Positions 7,956 to 16,770 of a stretch of 64,000 bases of DNA are shown piece after piece (the first letter of the stretch is position 1; each line of letters starts with the position of its first letter). The position numbers and the translations under genes were made by a program. Origin of the DNA: CAIKMD01 sp035277525 (GTDB lineage Bacteria; Pseudomonadota; Alphaproteobacteria; ATCC43930; CGMCC-115725); NCBI GenBank assembly GCA_035277525.1, contig DATEKH010000106.1, positions 1 to 64,000 of the forward strand, in the 5' to 3' direction. The notes beneath the pieces were generated by a model. The model did no database searches and was not told the DNA's origin. It was given only the letters and a program-made list of their open reading frames with translations.

Positions 7956-9506
7956 CTAACGACGGTAATCGGCGCGACGCTCAATCATCTCGATCCGCTG
8001 GTGCACATCATCGCGCGAGACGGGCAAATTGCCATCGGTTTCGCACTCGAGCGCGGCGGCAAAGGAACCAAGCACCGTGGCGAGGACTTCGTTCCCGTCC
8101 GCAACCATCGCAAGTGTCGCGTAGGCCAAGAGCGCGTCGCCCGCCCCCACCGCATCGACCACCCGCTCGACGAAGCTGTCGACGACAAAGAAGGAGCGCA
8201 GATCATTGCCTTGTCCGGGACGCACGGTGAGTACACCGCGGTCGCCGAGCTTCAGAATAACCATTCGGCACGCCGCCTCTTCATGGAGCTGCGCCGCAAG
8301 CGGACGCACGCCTGTATCTTGATCGGCGAGCGCAAAGCGCGCCTCGCGCTCATTCGGCGTCAGGAGATCGAAACCCTTGAATTCGAGAATATTGCCCCAA
8401 CGTGACGCCACCTGGCTGTCCGCGACGCGGAACGCGCTCCGCGGGATCGCCTCGATCAGGGCGGGGATGGTTCGCCGATTAAACACGCCATGGCGAAAAT
8501 CGCTGAATACCACAGCTTGCGCTGGGACCTCGACAAGTTGTTGCGCAATCGTGCCGAGCACGTGATCGGAAATCGAGCGGTTGTCGAGCGTGTCGACCTT
8601 CAGGAGGCGATAATCGCTGCAGACAAAGGCATTCTTGTTCGTTGTAGGCCGCGTCTTGTCGATAACAGGCTTTACCGTGACCCCCAGTTTCTCGAGGCCG
8701 CTTACGACGAAATCCTTGAGCGGATCGTCGCCCAATACGGTCGAAAATGTCACACTCGCGCCAGCAGCCGAGAGATGCGCCGCGACAATAGCCGCACCGC
8801 CTATATAGTCCTGGCGTCCATCATAGCGCACACTCGGCGTCGGAGTCTTGGTCATCCCGCCGATCATGGTCGTATGCGTCAAGCTGTCCACGATCGTATC
8901 GCCTACGACGTGAACCTTGATCCCGGTGAATTTGTCGAGCGCGTGGCGCAACCGATCAAAGTTCAACCCCTCGGCCTGCAATAGCATCAAGAGTTTGTCC
9001 ACAGAGATATCAGGCGGCCCAGATTCAATGATCGCCGAGGAAGAGAAGACGATATCTCCGGGCGTAAAAAGGATCTCGCCGCCGTATGATTCTATCGTCT
9101 CGAGCTCCTCGCGAGTTTTCGGATGAAGCCCCCCATCTTGATACTCATAACCCTTGGCGAAGAAGTCCGGTTGAATCCGCGTGATGTTTTCGATCGGCGT
9201 AGCGCTCTCGTCTATTACAACGTAATCGACCATCTCGAGTGCCGCCAAGTTCAGGGCACGAAGCTCCTGCGGTACAAAGGGACGGTAATGCGCCTTCGTG
9301 ATGTGGATGTCGCCCGTGAGACTCGCGACCAGGATGTCGGCTTTGCTCTTCGCATAGAGCAAATGCCGAATATGCCCAGGATGGACGAGGTCGAAGACGC
9401 CGTGGCACATGACGATGCTGCTCTTGCGCGGCCGCGGGCCAAGTATACGGCAGAGCTCGTCCGTGGTCTTGATCTTGTGTCGATATTGATCCGAATAAGT
9501 CGTCAT
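7956..9506 (-). CDS. Bifunctional sugar-phosphate nucleotidyltransferase / PfkB-type kinase (HldE-like, reversed domain order)
   Basis: A 516-residue fusion. The N-terminal half (about 1-170) is a cytidylyltransferase-like domain with the nucleotide-binding motif GVFDLVHPGH. The C-terminal half (about 200-505) is a ribokinase/PfkB domain with GGAAIVAAH and the catalytic VDAVGAGDALL motif. In E. coli HldE the kinase comes first; here the order is reversed. With gmhA and gmhB nearby, a role in phosphorylating and activating a heptose 7-phosphate to an NDP-heptose is likely (inference). The start is taken at 9506, where ATG overlaps the upstream SDR stop (ATGA). A longer frame to 9593 would overlap that gene by 91 bases. 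Confidence 0.88.
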   Translation of the reverse strand: MTTYSDQYRHKIKTTDELCRILGPRPRKSSIVMCHGVFDLVHPGHIRHLLYAKSKADILVASLTGDIHITKAHYRPFVPQELRALNLAALEMVDYVVIDESATPIENITRIQPDFFAKGYEYQDGGLHPKTREELETIESYGGEILFTPGDIVFSSSAIIESGPPDISVDKLLMLLQAEGLNFDRLRHALDKFTGIKVHVVGDTIVDSLTHTTMIGGMTKTPTPSVRYDGRQDYIGGAAIVAAHLSAAGASVTFSTVLGDDPLKDFVVSGLEKLGVTVKPVIDKTRPTTNKNAFVCSDYRLLKVDTLDNRSISDHVLGTIAQQLVEVPAQAVVFSDFRHGVFNRRTIPALIEAIPRSAFRVADSQVASRWGNILEFKGFDLLTPNEREARFALADQDTGVRPLAAQLHEEAACRMVILKLGDRGVLTVRPGQGNDLRSFFVVDSFVERVVDAVGAGDALLAYATLAMVADGNEVLATVLGSFAAALECETDGNLPVSRDDVHQRIEMIERRADYRR

Positions 9507-10507
9507 GCAATGCGCTTCGACCCAAGATAATCGAACCACGTCCGTGTCGCCTGCGCAATTGATTCCGCGTCCCAGAGCGGTGCGTCGCGCCATTTCTCGA
9601 TCTCGGCCATCATCCTCGCCACTCCCTCCTCGAAGCTCACACGCGGGGTCCAGCCCAAATCTGCCGTGATACGCCTGATATCCGCCCAGGTGACATCAGG
9701 CTCGCCGGGGCGTTTCGGAATATAGGTGACGTCGCCGCCGATTAGCTCGACAAGGCGATTGATCGATTGCGGATTGCCGGCTCCCAAATTCCAGATCCGC
9801 CCATCGAGCGCCGTCTCGGCCGCACGCAGAAAGGCATCGGCAACATCGCTCACATAGACGAAATCCCGTCTTTGCGTCCCGTCGCCGACCACCGTAAAGG
9901 GCTTATCTGCGAGCTTTTGCTTGAAAAAGACGCCGAACACGGCGCCATAGGCCCCGGTCGTGCGCACGCGAACGCCGTAGGCGTTGAAGATCCGGATCGA
10001 GTTGACCGGTAGGCGATAGACTTGGTGCCAATGGAGCACTGCCTGCTCGCCTTGATACTTCGATAGCGCATAAGGATACTGCGGCGCGATCGGGTGATCC
10101 TCGCGCGTCGGCGCTGCGGCAAGACCGTAGCACGAGGAGGAGGCCGCGTAGAGGAACTTTTTTACGCACGCGGATCGAGCTGCCTCGAGCACTCGCACCG
10201 TACCCTGCACATTGGTGTCCATGTACTCGATGGGGCGCTCGATCGAAGGGACGATGTCACCGATTCCGGCGAAATGGAAGACGTAATCAACATCGCCGAA
10301 GAGAGAGGAACCAGGCTCCAGCGAGCGTATGTCGCAACGCTCGAGCACCAAATTCGTGTCATGCGCATGGTGGGCGAGGTTGCTTTCGCGTCCACCTACC
10401 AGATTATCAATCACGCGCACACGAAAGTTGTGCGCTAAGAGGCAATCGACCATATGGCTGCCGATGAAACCGGCACCGCCGGTCACGACGGCCGTCCACC
10501 CGGTCAT
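9503..10507 (-). CDS. NAD-dependent epimerase/dehydratase (UDP-glucose 4-epimerase-like)
   Basis: A 334-residue extended SDR. GGAGFIGSH near residue 10 binds NAD, and YALSK (about 143-147) is the catalytic Tyr/Lys pair. The fold also has RIFNAYGVR and RRDFVYVSDVADA, as in GalE/WbpP-type epimerases. It probably acts on a nucleotide-activated sugar in the cytoplasm. It is ATGA-coupled on both sides (9503-9506 and 10504-10507). The C-terminal end of about 40 residues contains WFDYLGSK and is not diagnostic. Family is firm; the substrate cannot be assigned. Confidence 0.92.
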   Translation of the reverse strand: MTGWTAVVTGGAGFIGSHMVDCLLAHNFRVRVIDNLVGGRESNLAHHAHDTNLVLERCDIRSLEPGSSLFGDVDYVFHFAGIGDIVPSIERPIEYMDTNVQGTVRVLEAARSACVKKFLYAASSSCYGLAAAPTREDHPIAPQYPYALSKYQGEQAVLHWHQVYRLPVNSIRIFNAYGVRVRTTGAYGAVFGVFFKQKLADKPFTVVGDGTQRRDFVYVSDVADAFLRAAETALDGRIWNLGAGNPQSINRLVELIGGDVTYIPKRPGEPDVTWADIRRITADLGWTPRVSFEEGVARMMAEIEKWRDAPLWDAESIAQATRTWFDYLGSKRIA

Positions 10508-11499
10508 TTCACCCCGAGACGCTTCATCGTGCGCACATTGTAGTACCAGTCGTCATCGAAACTGTCGTCGAGCAGATGGTTGCTAAAAGCACGCACAAGA
10601 TCGCGGATCGCGTCCTCGATCGTGCGTTTAGGCCTATAATCGAGGACACGATAGATTTTGTCCGAATTCACATGATAAGACCGATTATCGTTCGAAGGCG
10701 TCGTGACAATATCGATTTTGCCTTTTTCAGGCATTTCCTCGCTCACAACCTTCTGCGCCATTACCGCAATGTCGGCAATCGAGTGATTTTCGTAGCCGAT
10801 ATTGAAGGTCTCGCCCTGGATTTTCGCGTGCGGTGCCGTCAGCATCAGCAAATAGGCATCGACCATATCCTCGATATGGAGATTAGGACGCATTTGCGTT
10901 CCGCCAAAGACAGTGATTACGCCCTTGTTGACCGCGTGGTTGGTGAGGATATTGACCGAGAGATCGAGCCGCGTGCGCGGGCTATAACCGCAGAGCGTCG
11001 CCGGCCGCATGACCACACAAGTGAAATTATCCGTCTTGTGTTTCCACAAAATCGGCTCGCACATCCCCTTGAACTTGTTGTAGAGCGTGAGCGGCAGAAG
11101 CGGATGGTCTTCGGTTACATCGGGCGAATTGCTGACACCATAGACAGAGCTTGACGAGCAATAGACGAAGCGCCTCACGCCGGCATTCTTCGCCGCCACG
11201 ACCATCGGCTCGAAGCAGTCGTAATTAATTGTCTTCGACAGATTCTCGTCGAGCTCGAAGCTGGCATCGTTGGAAATACATGCAAGATGCAGGACCGCGT
11301 CCTGACCCGCGAAGGCCGCCGCCAATTTTTCGGTTTCGCGTATATCGCCCTTGATCACGCACAGCTTCGGATCATTGGGCAATCGGCAGCCAAAGAACAA
11401 GCTGTCGTAGACCGTGACCGCATATCCTTCGCTGAGAAGTCGTGGCGTAAGTACATGGCCGACATAACCGGCGCCACCTGTGACAAGAACTTTTTTCAT
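10504..11499 (-). CDS. NAD-dependent epimerase/dehydratase (SDR)
   Basis: A 331-residue extended SDR starting MKKVLVTGGAGYVGH, with the nucleotide-binding GGAGYVGH at 8-15, CSSSSVYG near 118 and a catalytic YNKFK near 140. It resembles the group of SDRs that accompany heptose and 6-deoxyhexose loci; the second SDR at 24699-25802 is of similar type (shared SSSSVYG/SSCSIYG and NIGYENHS/NVGDDSQN positions). It probably reduces or epimerises a nucleotide sugar. The stop overlaps the next gene by ATGA; a 49-base gap separates it from the transaldolase upstream. Confidence 0.92.
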   Translation of the reverse strand: MKKVLVTGGAGYVGHVLTPRLLSEGYAVTVYDSLFFGCRLPNDPKLCVIKGDIRETEKLAAAFAGQDAVLHLACISNDASFELDENLSKTINYDCFEPMVVAAKNAGVRRFVYCSSSSVYGVSNSPDVTEDHPLLPLTLYNKFKGMCEPILWKHKTDNFTCVVMRPATLCGYSPRTRLDLSVNILTNHAVNKGVITVFGGTQMRPNLHIEDMVDAYLLMLTAPHAKIQGETFNIGYENHSIADIAVMAQKVVSEEMPEKGKIDIVTTPSNDNRSYHVNSDKIYRVLDYRPKRTIEDAIRDLVRAFSNHLLDDSFDDDWYYNVRTMKRLGVK

Positions 11500-11548
11500 A
11501 CCGGGTATCGACCTCGACTAATGCGGGCAATTCCCGCCCGAGACATCT

Positions 11549-12271
11549 TCAGCTCCGAGCTCCGCCGATCGCATAGCCGGCGGCGGTCGCATCTTTGTGG
11601 AACATTTCGACTGTCTCGAGAGAGTAGGCCATGAGGTCCTTGCCGACCAGCGAGAGTTTCGACAAAAGATCATTCGTCACTGTGATGATGTGACAACCGA
11701 TCGCGTTGGCCTGGAAAATGTTCAAGAGCTCGCGCGGTGAGGCCCAAATCAACTCTGCATTTGGTCGATCTGCCATGATGCGAAGCGCCTCGCCCATATG
11801 GGGCACGGGATCGCGCCCGGTATCGGCAATCCGCCCGGCAAAGATCGAGATCAGTGCCGCCGCATGGGGCGCCAAAGCATTGGTAATCCGCCGCACCTGA
11901 TCGAGCGTCATGACCGCAGTCACGTTGACGCTTACGCCAGCCTGCGACAGTTCCGCGATCACAGGTCCGCAAAACTCCCCTTTCGTGTTTGTGACCGGAA
12001 TCTTGACGTTGACGTTAGATCCCCAAGAAGCAATCAGTTTACCCTGTTCGACCATGCCCGCGAGATCATCGGCGAAGACCTCGAACGAGATCGGACGGTC
12101 GGGAATCGCCCTCAGCACGCGTCGCGCGAAGACTTCGTAATCCGCCACCCCTGCCTTGCGCATCAATGTCGGATTGGTAGTGAAACCCTTGATCCGGGGG
12201 TTTTCGTACATGCGCATCATGCCGTCGAAATCGGCACCGTCGGCGAATATTTTGACTCGCAGCTCAGCCAT
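11549..12271 (-). CDS. Transaldolase (small, TalA/MipB-like type)
   Basis: A 240-residue TIM-barrel protein. TTNPTLM near 31, the Schiff-base lysine K90 in NVKIPVTNTKG and SIFAGRIADTG near 142 match the transaldolase / fructose-6-phosphate aldolase group. Transaldolase transfers a dihydroxyacetone unit between sugar phosphates. In this operon, with a split transketolase and heptose genes, it could help supply sedoheptulose 7-phosphate. It is the first gene after the IS1182-type insertion and starts 176 bases from the IS end. Confidence 0.92.
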   Translation of the reverse strand: MAELRVKIFADGADFDGMMRMYENPRIKGFTTNPTLMRKAGVADYEVFARRVLRAIPDRPISFEVFADDLAGMVEQGKLIASWGSNVNVKIPVTNTKGEFCGPVIAELSQAGVSVNVTAVMTLDQVRRITNALAPHAAALISIFAGRIADTGRDPVPHMGEALRIMADRPNAELIWASPRELLNIFQANAIGCHIITVTNDLLSKLSLVGKDLMAYSLETVEMFHKDATAAGYAIGGARS

Positions 12272-12447
12272 GTTTGCCTTTCATCGCGCTTGGCCTCGTG
12301 ACCCCAAAACGCCTGCGAAAAATCGAGCCCTAATATTCAATTTCCTGAAAAATTGTATAGCAAGCGCCCTGCTTCGTCGCAAGAATTCTTGCAACTCCGA
12401 GTCGCACAGGAGGTCGCCTCCTCACCGACCAGGGTCGAGCCCCCTAG
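12272..12447. other. Intergenic stretch between transaldolase gene and IS element
   Basis: This 176-base AT-richer gap holds no gene. It contains a small perfect hairpin (AGGAGG, TCG, CCTCCT at about 12409-12423), with no T-run on either strand. Before the IS inserted it would have been the wzt-to-tal intergenic region of the operon. Confidence 0.5.
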
Positions 12448-13820
12448 GAGCCCGTCCAGATAGGTTTTGTACGGGGAGAGTTTGGTGACGATCTCCGATT
12501 CAAGCAGCGTTAGCGAGCTTGGTGAGATTGTGGGCGATGCAGATCAAGGCCCATTCGGCGCTCACTTTCTCGATGCCGCGCAACAGGAACTGCCGGAAGC
12601 CTCTTGCCTGCTTGATTTGCCCGAACACCGGCTCGACGATTTGCTTCCTGAGCCTGTAGCGGCTTCGCCCGCCCGCCCGCTTGAGCTTTTGCCGCATGGC
12701 GCGCGTGAGCGGGAGAGCGATCTTCCGTTTGACGTGAGCCGGGTGCTTGGCTCGCCCCGTTGCGAGGTAAGCGCCGATCCCGCGCGCGGCCAAGGCCGCG
12801 AGGTTCGCCTCGCTGCAATAGCCGGCATCGGCGGAGGCTTCCTTGGGCTTGCGGCCGAGATTGTCCTCGATCGCATCGATGAGCGGTACGAGTTGATCCT
12901 GGTCGCTCGTGCTCGGTGTCAGGCCATGCGCCACGATGATCTGCGCCGTGCCATCCACGGCCGCCTGCGCATTCCAGCCTTGGATGTAGCCGTCCTTGGT
13001 CTTCAAGATGCGGCTTTCGGGGTCGGTGAAGTTGCGTTGCGCCTTGCCGTCGGGCTCGGTCTTCGGCGGGGGCGGCGATTTGCCCGTCTTTTTGCGGCTT
13101 TGCGTCTTGCGTTTCTCTTCCGCCTCGGTGCGGCGCCGCATCTCCTCTGCGGCGGCGGCTTTGGCGTCGGCCTCGAGCGCGGCCTTGGCCGCGCGAAGCT
13201 TCTCCAGTCGCTTTTGCTTGTCCGCCATCCAATCGGGCAGCTCATCGCCGCGCTTGTCGCCGTAGAGCTTGTCTTCCTCCGCATCGGCGGCCTCTGCCGC
13301 CTTAAGCCAGCGATCGACTTCGGCCCGCAGTTCCGCTTCCCGCTTCTTCATGCGCGCGTAGCTCATCGCTTTGTGTTTCGACGCATTCGCCTTGATCTTG
13401 GTGCCATCCAGCGCAACATGCCCGAGCGTCACCAGGCCCGCCTTCTCGGCCAGTTGCAAGACCTGCACGAACAGCCCGGCCAGGGCCTTCAAGTGCCGTT
13501 TGCGGAACTCCGAGATCGTGCGGAAGTCCGGCGGGTCGCCGGCGGCGATCATCATGAAGTCCGCCCGCCGTCATCAGCCGGGGGTCGAACGGCGACTGGC
13601 CAAGCCCGCTCGTGTAGCTGCCAACAATCGCGGAAAGATCAAGCTCCTCCCGCACCAGCGCCACAATCAGCCGCGATAGATGGTCCTTAGCTACGTGGTC
13701 GTGCACGCTCGGCGGCAGAAGCTGGACCTCATCGATCTTCCACACGCGAAATCCCTTGCTCATAACCCAGCAAAGAATCAGACTCGCATCGCCTTGACAA
13801 GGGACTAATCAGACAGGCTC
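12448..13820 (-). mobile_element. IS1182-family insertion sequence, degenerate
   Basis: A 1373-bp element bounded by imperfect inverted repeats: the left end begins GAGCCCGTCCAGATAG (from 12448), and the right end, read inward on the minus strand, begins GAGCCTGTCTGATTAG (from 13820); 12 of 16 positions agree. Each end is flanked by CTAG (12444-12447 and 13821-13824), consistent with a short target duplication or insertion at a palindromic CTAG. The single transposase gene inside is broken. The element lies between wzt and the transaldolase gene on the operon's coding strand. Confidence 0.85.
12500..13763 (-). pseudogene. IS1182-family transposase with internal deletion and frameshift
   Basis: Two frames together cover the transposase. 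The first (from 13763) starts MSKGFRVWKIDEVQLLPPSV and reads to PFDPRLMTA near 13580. The second resumes at DFMMIAAGDPPDFRTISEF (about 13562) and runs to 12500, with the DDE-type catalytic segments VALDGTKIKANASKHK, AQAAVDG and DAGYCSE and the C-terminal LRKQIVEPVFGQIK. At the junction about 25 residues that family members normally carry are missing and the frame changes. The simplest reading is an internal deletion of about 75 bases whose length is not a multiple of three. The element should not move unless helped in trans. Confidence 0.85.
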
Positions 13821-14591
13821 CTAGCCGGCCAGACTCGCTTCTTGAGCTTGTGCGGAATATTGATCAATGACTTCGTCAATAGGACCAAAGGCGACGATCT
13901 GACCGCGCTCCATGAGCATCGCCTTATTGCAGATATCCCTGATCATCTGCATCGAATGGCTCGCGATCACTAGAATGCTAGACCGATCGATTAGTTCCTG
14001 CATGCGGCGCTCGGCGCGCTCCGCGAAGCGCGCATCTCCGGTTGCGAGTCCTTCATCAAGCAACAAGATGTCAGGATCGATCGACGTCGCAATGGCGAAT
14101 CCGAGTCGCGTTAACATGCCTTGGGAATATGTTCTTACCGGCAGTGCCAAGTAATTGCCGAGTTCGCAGAATTCGACGATCTGCGGAAGTTTGCGCGCCA
14201 CCTCCACCGCACTCATGCCGAGATACATGCCGCACGTCTTGATATTCTCGTAGCCCGTATCGTCGCCATCGAGTCCAGGAGAGGCATTGAAAAGCGGTGA
14301 AATTCGCCCTTCGACTTCAATGCGCCCCGACACCGGCTCATACACGCCAGCGAGCACGCGCAGCAGCGTCGATTTCCCTGCGCCATTATGTCCAAGCAGG
14401 CCAAGGCGGTCGCCATGTTCCAATTGAAAGGTAATGTTATCGAGCGCGCGCACGACGACGCGCCGCTGGTGCTCGCCCTCGCGGCGAATTAGACCGCCCG
14501 TTCGGGCGAAAATCGCCTGGCGAAAGCTCCGCGTCGAAGCCCCGTAGATCGGGTAATCGACTCGAACATTTTCGAGACAGATCGCTGCCAA
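13821..14591 (-). CDS. wzt: ABC transporter ATP-binding protein for polysaccharide/O-antigen export (Wzt-type)
   Basis: A 256-residue ATPase with Walker A GHNGAGKST near 88, a YSQGM signature near 174 and Walker B ILLLDE near 195. The long N-terminal stretch before Walker A and the later GDARFAERAERRMQ segment are typical of Wzt/KpsT/TagH exporters. There is no C-terminal carbohydrate-binding extension, so it is the short form. With the permease upstream (12-base gap) it should drive export of an undecaprenyl-linked glycan across the inner membrane. Its TAG stop lies inside the CTAG that borders the IS element, so the insertion hit the stop codon without changing the protein. Confidence 0.93.
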   Translation of the reverse strand: MAAICLENVRVDYPIYGASTRSFRQAIFARTGGLIRREGEHQRRVVVRALDNITFQLEHGDRLGLLGHNGAGKSTLLRVLAGVYEPVSGRIEVEGRISPLFNASPGLDGDDTGYENIKTCGMYLGMSAVEVARKLPQIVEFCELGNYLALPVRTYSQGMLTRLGFAIATSIDPDILLLDEGLATGDARFAERAERRMQELIDRSSILVIASHSMQMIRDICNKAMLMERGQIVAFGPIDEVIDQYSAQAQEASLAG

Positions 14592-14603
14592 AGTCTAACC
14601 CCG

Positions 14604-15395
14604 TCAAAGCCAATAGGCTATGCGGCGACGAAACCGCGCATAGAAGAACAGAGTCATGGCAAAGCCAAGGATTGTCACTGCCGCATCTACTTCATAGTTT
14701 AGTAGCGTCGGCATCTGTCCCAACAGCGGCGCGCGCACGACATTGATCATGTGGTAGAGGGCATTGTAATTGACCAACGCGGCACGCGCTCCGAGTTGAC
14801 CCGAGAACCAGAACACAGGCGTTACGAACATCAAAACTTGCACCAGATTCGCGACGAGTTGCGGCACGTCGCGGAAGCGCGCGCTGATCATGCCCAAGAG
14901 CATGCTTATCCAAATGCCGTTGAGGGCGACGATAACAACGCCGGGAATGAAGAGGACCGTTGCCCAAGTTGGCGGAATCTGTAAAACGAGAAGGACAACG
15001 ACCGCAATGACGAGATTATGAAGAAGGACGATAATATTTCGCCATACCATCATCCAATTGAGTACGGATAATGGGAAATTTAGCTGTTTGATCAGGCTTT
15101 CCGATTGCGTATAGGTCAGGCAGCCCTCGTTGATAATCGAAGCGACGAATGTCCAGCAAATCATCCCCGTGGTGACGAAGGGAAGATAATCGTGTAAATT
15201 CGTATGAAAGAGCGGCGCCCAGACGAGCCCCAACCCAGCCACAAAGATTCCCAGGCTGAATGTGAACCATAAGGGGCCTAGTACGGTGCGGCGGTAGCGG
15301 CGCCTTATCTCCTGCCAACCAAGGCGTCCCCAAATCCGCCACTTCACGAGACCGAGGATAACGTCTTTACAGGCTCGTCGGTAATCGGGCTTCAC
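14604..15395 (-). CDS. wzm: ABC transporter permease for polysaccharide/O-antigen export (Wzm-type)
   Basis: A 263-residue membrane protein of the ABC2 type. After a cytoplasmic N-terminus (WQEIRRRYRRTVLGPLWF) come about six hydrophobic segments, ending with IAYWL. The pattern matches Wzm/KpsM/TagG exporters. It lies 12 bases upstream of wzt, and the pair heads the long minus-strand operon. A 111-base gap separates it from gmhA upstream, so a promoter may lie there (15396-15506), though I see no clear consensus. It probably exports the finished O-antigen or capsule chain. Confidence 0.93.
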   Translation of the reverse strand: MKPDYRRACKDVILGLVKWRIWGRLGWQEIRRRYRRTVLGPLWFTFSLGIFVAGLGLVWAPLFHTNLHDYLPFVTTGMICWTFVASIINEGCLTYTQSESLIKQLNFPLSVLNWMMVWRNIIVLLHNLVIAVVVLLVLQIPPTWATVLFIPGVVIVALNGIWISMLLGMISARFRDVPQLVANLVQVLMFVTPVFWFSGQLGARAALVNYNALYHMINVVRAPLLGQMPTLLNYEVDAAVTILGFAMTLFFYARFRRRIAYWL

Positions 15396-15506
15396 GGTCT
15401 CAACGCAGAAGGAGGCGATGCTCGCGTTATTCTATCTCGGAGGACAGAGGGTTCAGCGCGGGTACACCGCCTAGCATTATTGTCCCCGCATTGCAACGCA
15501 CTTCTT

Positions 15507-16106
15507 TCATCGCTTTTCAACCTTGTGATCGCGGTTCGTGACTCGTTCCTCAACTTCGGCGCAGAGATAGTGGTAGATGCAGATATGCGCCTGTTGGATT
15601 AGGGGCGTGGATCGCGACGGCACGTCAAGCAGGATGTCGGCGCGAGACCCGAGGGCTGCGCCGCCTTGGCCAGTTAAAGCGATGATCCGCATGCCCTTTG
15701 CCTTTGCCGCTTCTGCAGCTGCAATCACGTTTTTTGAAGTACCGCTGGTGCTTATCGCGAGAAGGATTCCGCCCCTCTCGCCGAAGGCTTCAACCTGGCG
15801 TGAGAAGACGCTGTCGTAGCTCACATCGTTGCTCCAGGCCGTCAGGACGGCGGGATCGGCGGAAAGGGCTATGGCTTTTAAGGCACGCCGCTCGCGCAGG
15901 TATCTCCCGACCAATTCTCCCGCGATATGCATCGCATCGGCCGCCGAGCCGCCGTTGCCGCAGACGAGCAACGCCTTTCCGGTGGAGAGAGCGGTAGCGA
16001 TGGCATCAACCGCCTCCTCGACGCGAGCCACATCGAGCGATTCGCCAAGTGCTGAGAGCACGGCGCGGGAGGATTCGAGATAGGCCACAAATCCGCTCTT
16101 GGTCAT
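15507..16106 (-). CDS. gmhA: Sedoheptulose 7-phosphate isomerase (SIS domain)
   Basis: A 199-residue SIS-domain protein. CGNGGSAADAMHIAGEL near 47-63 and ISTSGTSKNV near 118 bind the sugar phosphate; the pattern matches phosphoheptose isomerase, which converts sedoheptulose 7-phosphate to D-glycero-D-manno-heptose 7-phosphate. The start at 16106 (MTKSGF) gives the family length; in-frame ATGs at 16133 and 16154 would extend it by 9-16 residues, and no strong ribosome-binding site decides between them. It is divergent from gmhB (90 bases between the starts). DiaA-like SIS proteins are an alternative, but the context supports heptose synthesis. Confidence 0.88.
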   Translation of the reverse strand: MTKSGFVAYLESSRAVLSALGESLDVARVEEAVDAIATALSTGKALLVCGNGGSAADAMHIAGELVGRYLRERRALKAIALSADPAVLTAWSNDVSYDSVFSRQVEAFGERGGILLAISTSGTSKNVIAAAEAAKAKGMRIIALTGQGGAALGSRADILLDVPSRSTPLIQQAHICIYHYLCAEVEERVTNRDHKVEKR

Positions 16107-16196
16107 GTTACGTCTTATGGCACCTGCCAACATGATTGGCCAGCCCTCGAACATGGTAATGGACGAGGTCAGCTTTTCGCGTAAAATTCGTCGCGG

Positions 16197-16751
16197 ATGA
16201 AAAGACGCACTATTTTTCTCGATCGTGACGGTGTTCTCAACGCCAATATTGTGCGTGACGGCAAGCCATACGCGCCACGGAAACTAGAGGATTTTCATCT
16301 ACTGCCCGGCGTCAAGTTGGCTTTAGATCACATCAAAAATGCCGGCTTCCTGGCAATTGTCGCTACAAATCAGCCCGACGTGGCTGCGGGACTCATGCCT
16401 CGAGCGACGGTGGAAGCGATGCATATCCAGCTCCGGAACCTCCTCCCTCTCGACGATATCGCGGTGTGCTGGCACCGCGACGCCGACCAATGCGCGTGTC
16501 GCAAGCCAAAACCGGGGCTACTCCTGGCCGCTGCCGCGAAGTGGGACATCGATCTGCCAAAGAGCTACATGATCGGCGATCGCTGGCGCGATATCGACGC
16601 GGGCAGGGCGGCAGGCTGCACGACGGTTCTGATCGACCACGGCCTTGTCCAAGAACGTAACACGAGTCCCGATTTGACAGCATCGTCGCTTGACGAAGCC
16701 ATCACCCTCATTTTCTCACGGGAGCAAGAAAAATTCGCCCGACAACGGTAA
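16197..16751 (+). CDS. gmhB: D-glycero-manno-heptose 1,7-bisphosphate 7-phosphatase (HAD-IIIA)
   Basis: A 184-residue HAD phosphatase beginning MKRRTIFLDRDGVLN, whose DxD nucleophile pair is at 9 and 11. TNQPDV is the second motif; CWHRDADQCACRKPKPG carries the zinc-binding His/Cys and the catalytic Lys, and GDRWRDIDAG is the Mg-binding motif IV. All are hallmarks of GmhB, which removes the 7-phosphate before nucleotide activation. It is transcribed away from gmhA and converges on a glycosyltransferase 20 bases downstream. Confidence 0.92.
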   Translation: MKRRTIFLDRDGVLNANIVRDGKPYAPRKLEDFHLLPGVKLALDHIKNAGFLAIVATNQPDVAAGLMPRATVEAMHIQLRNLLPLDDIAVCWHRDADQCACRKPKPGLLLAAAAKWDIDLPKSYMIGDRWRDIDAGRAAGCTTVLIDHGLVQERNTSPDLTASSLDEAITLIFSREQEKFARQR

Positions 16752-16770
16752 CCAGTGCTGAGACACCCGA

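Noticed and set aside
12467..13690. 407-aa plus-strand ORF in the IS element
   Set aside because: Antisense to the transposase; no recognisable domain.
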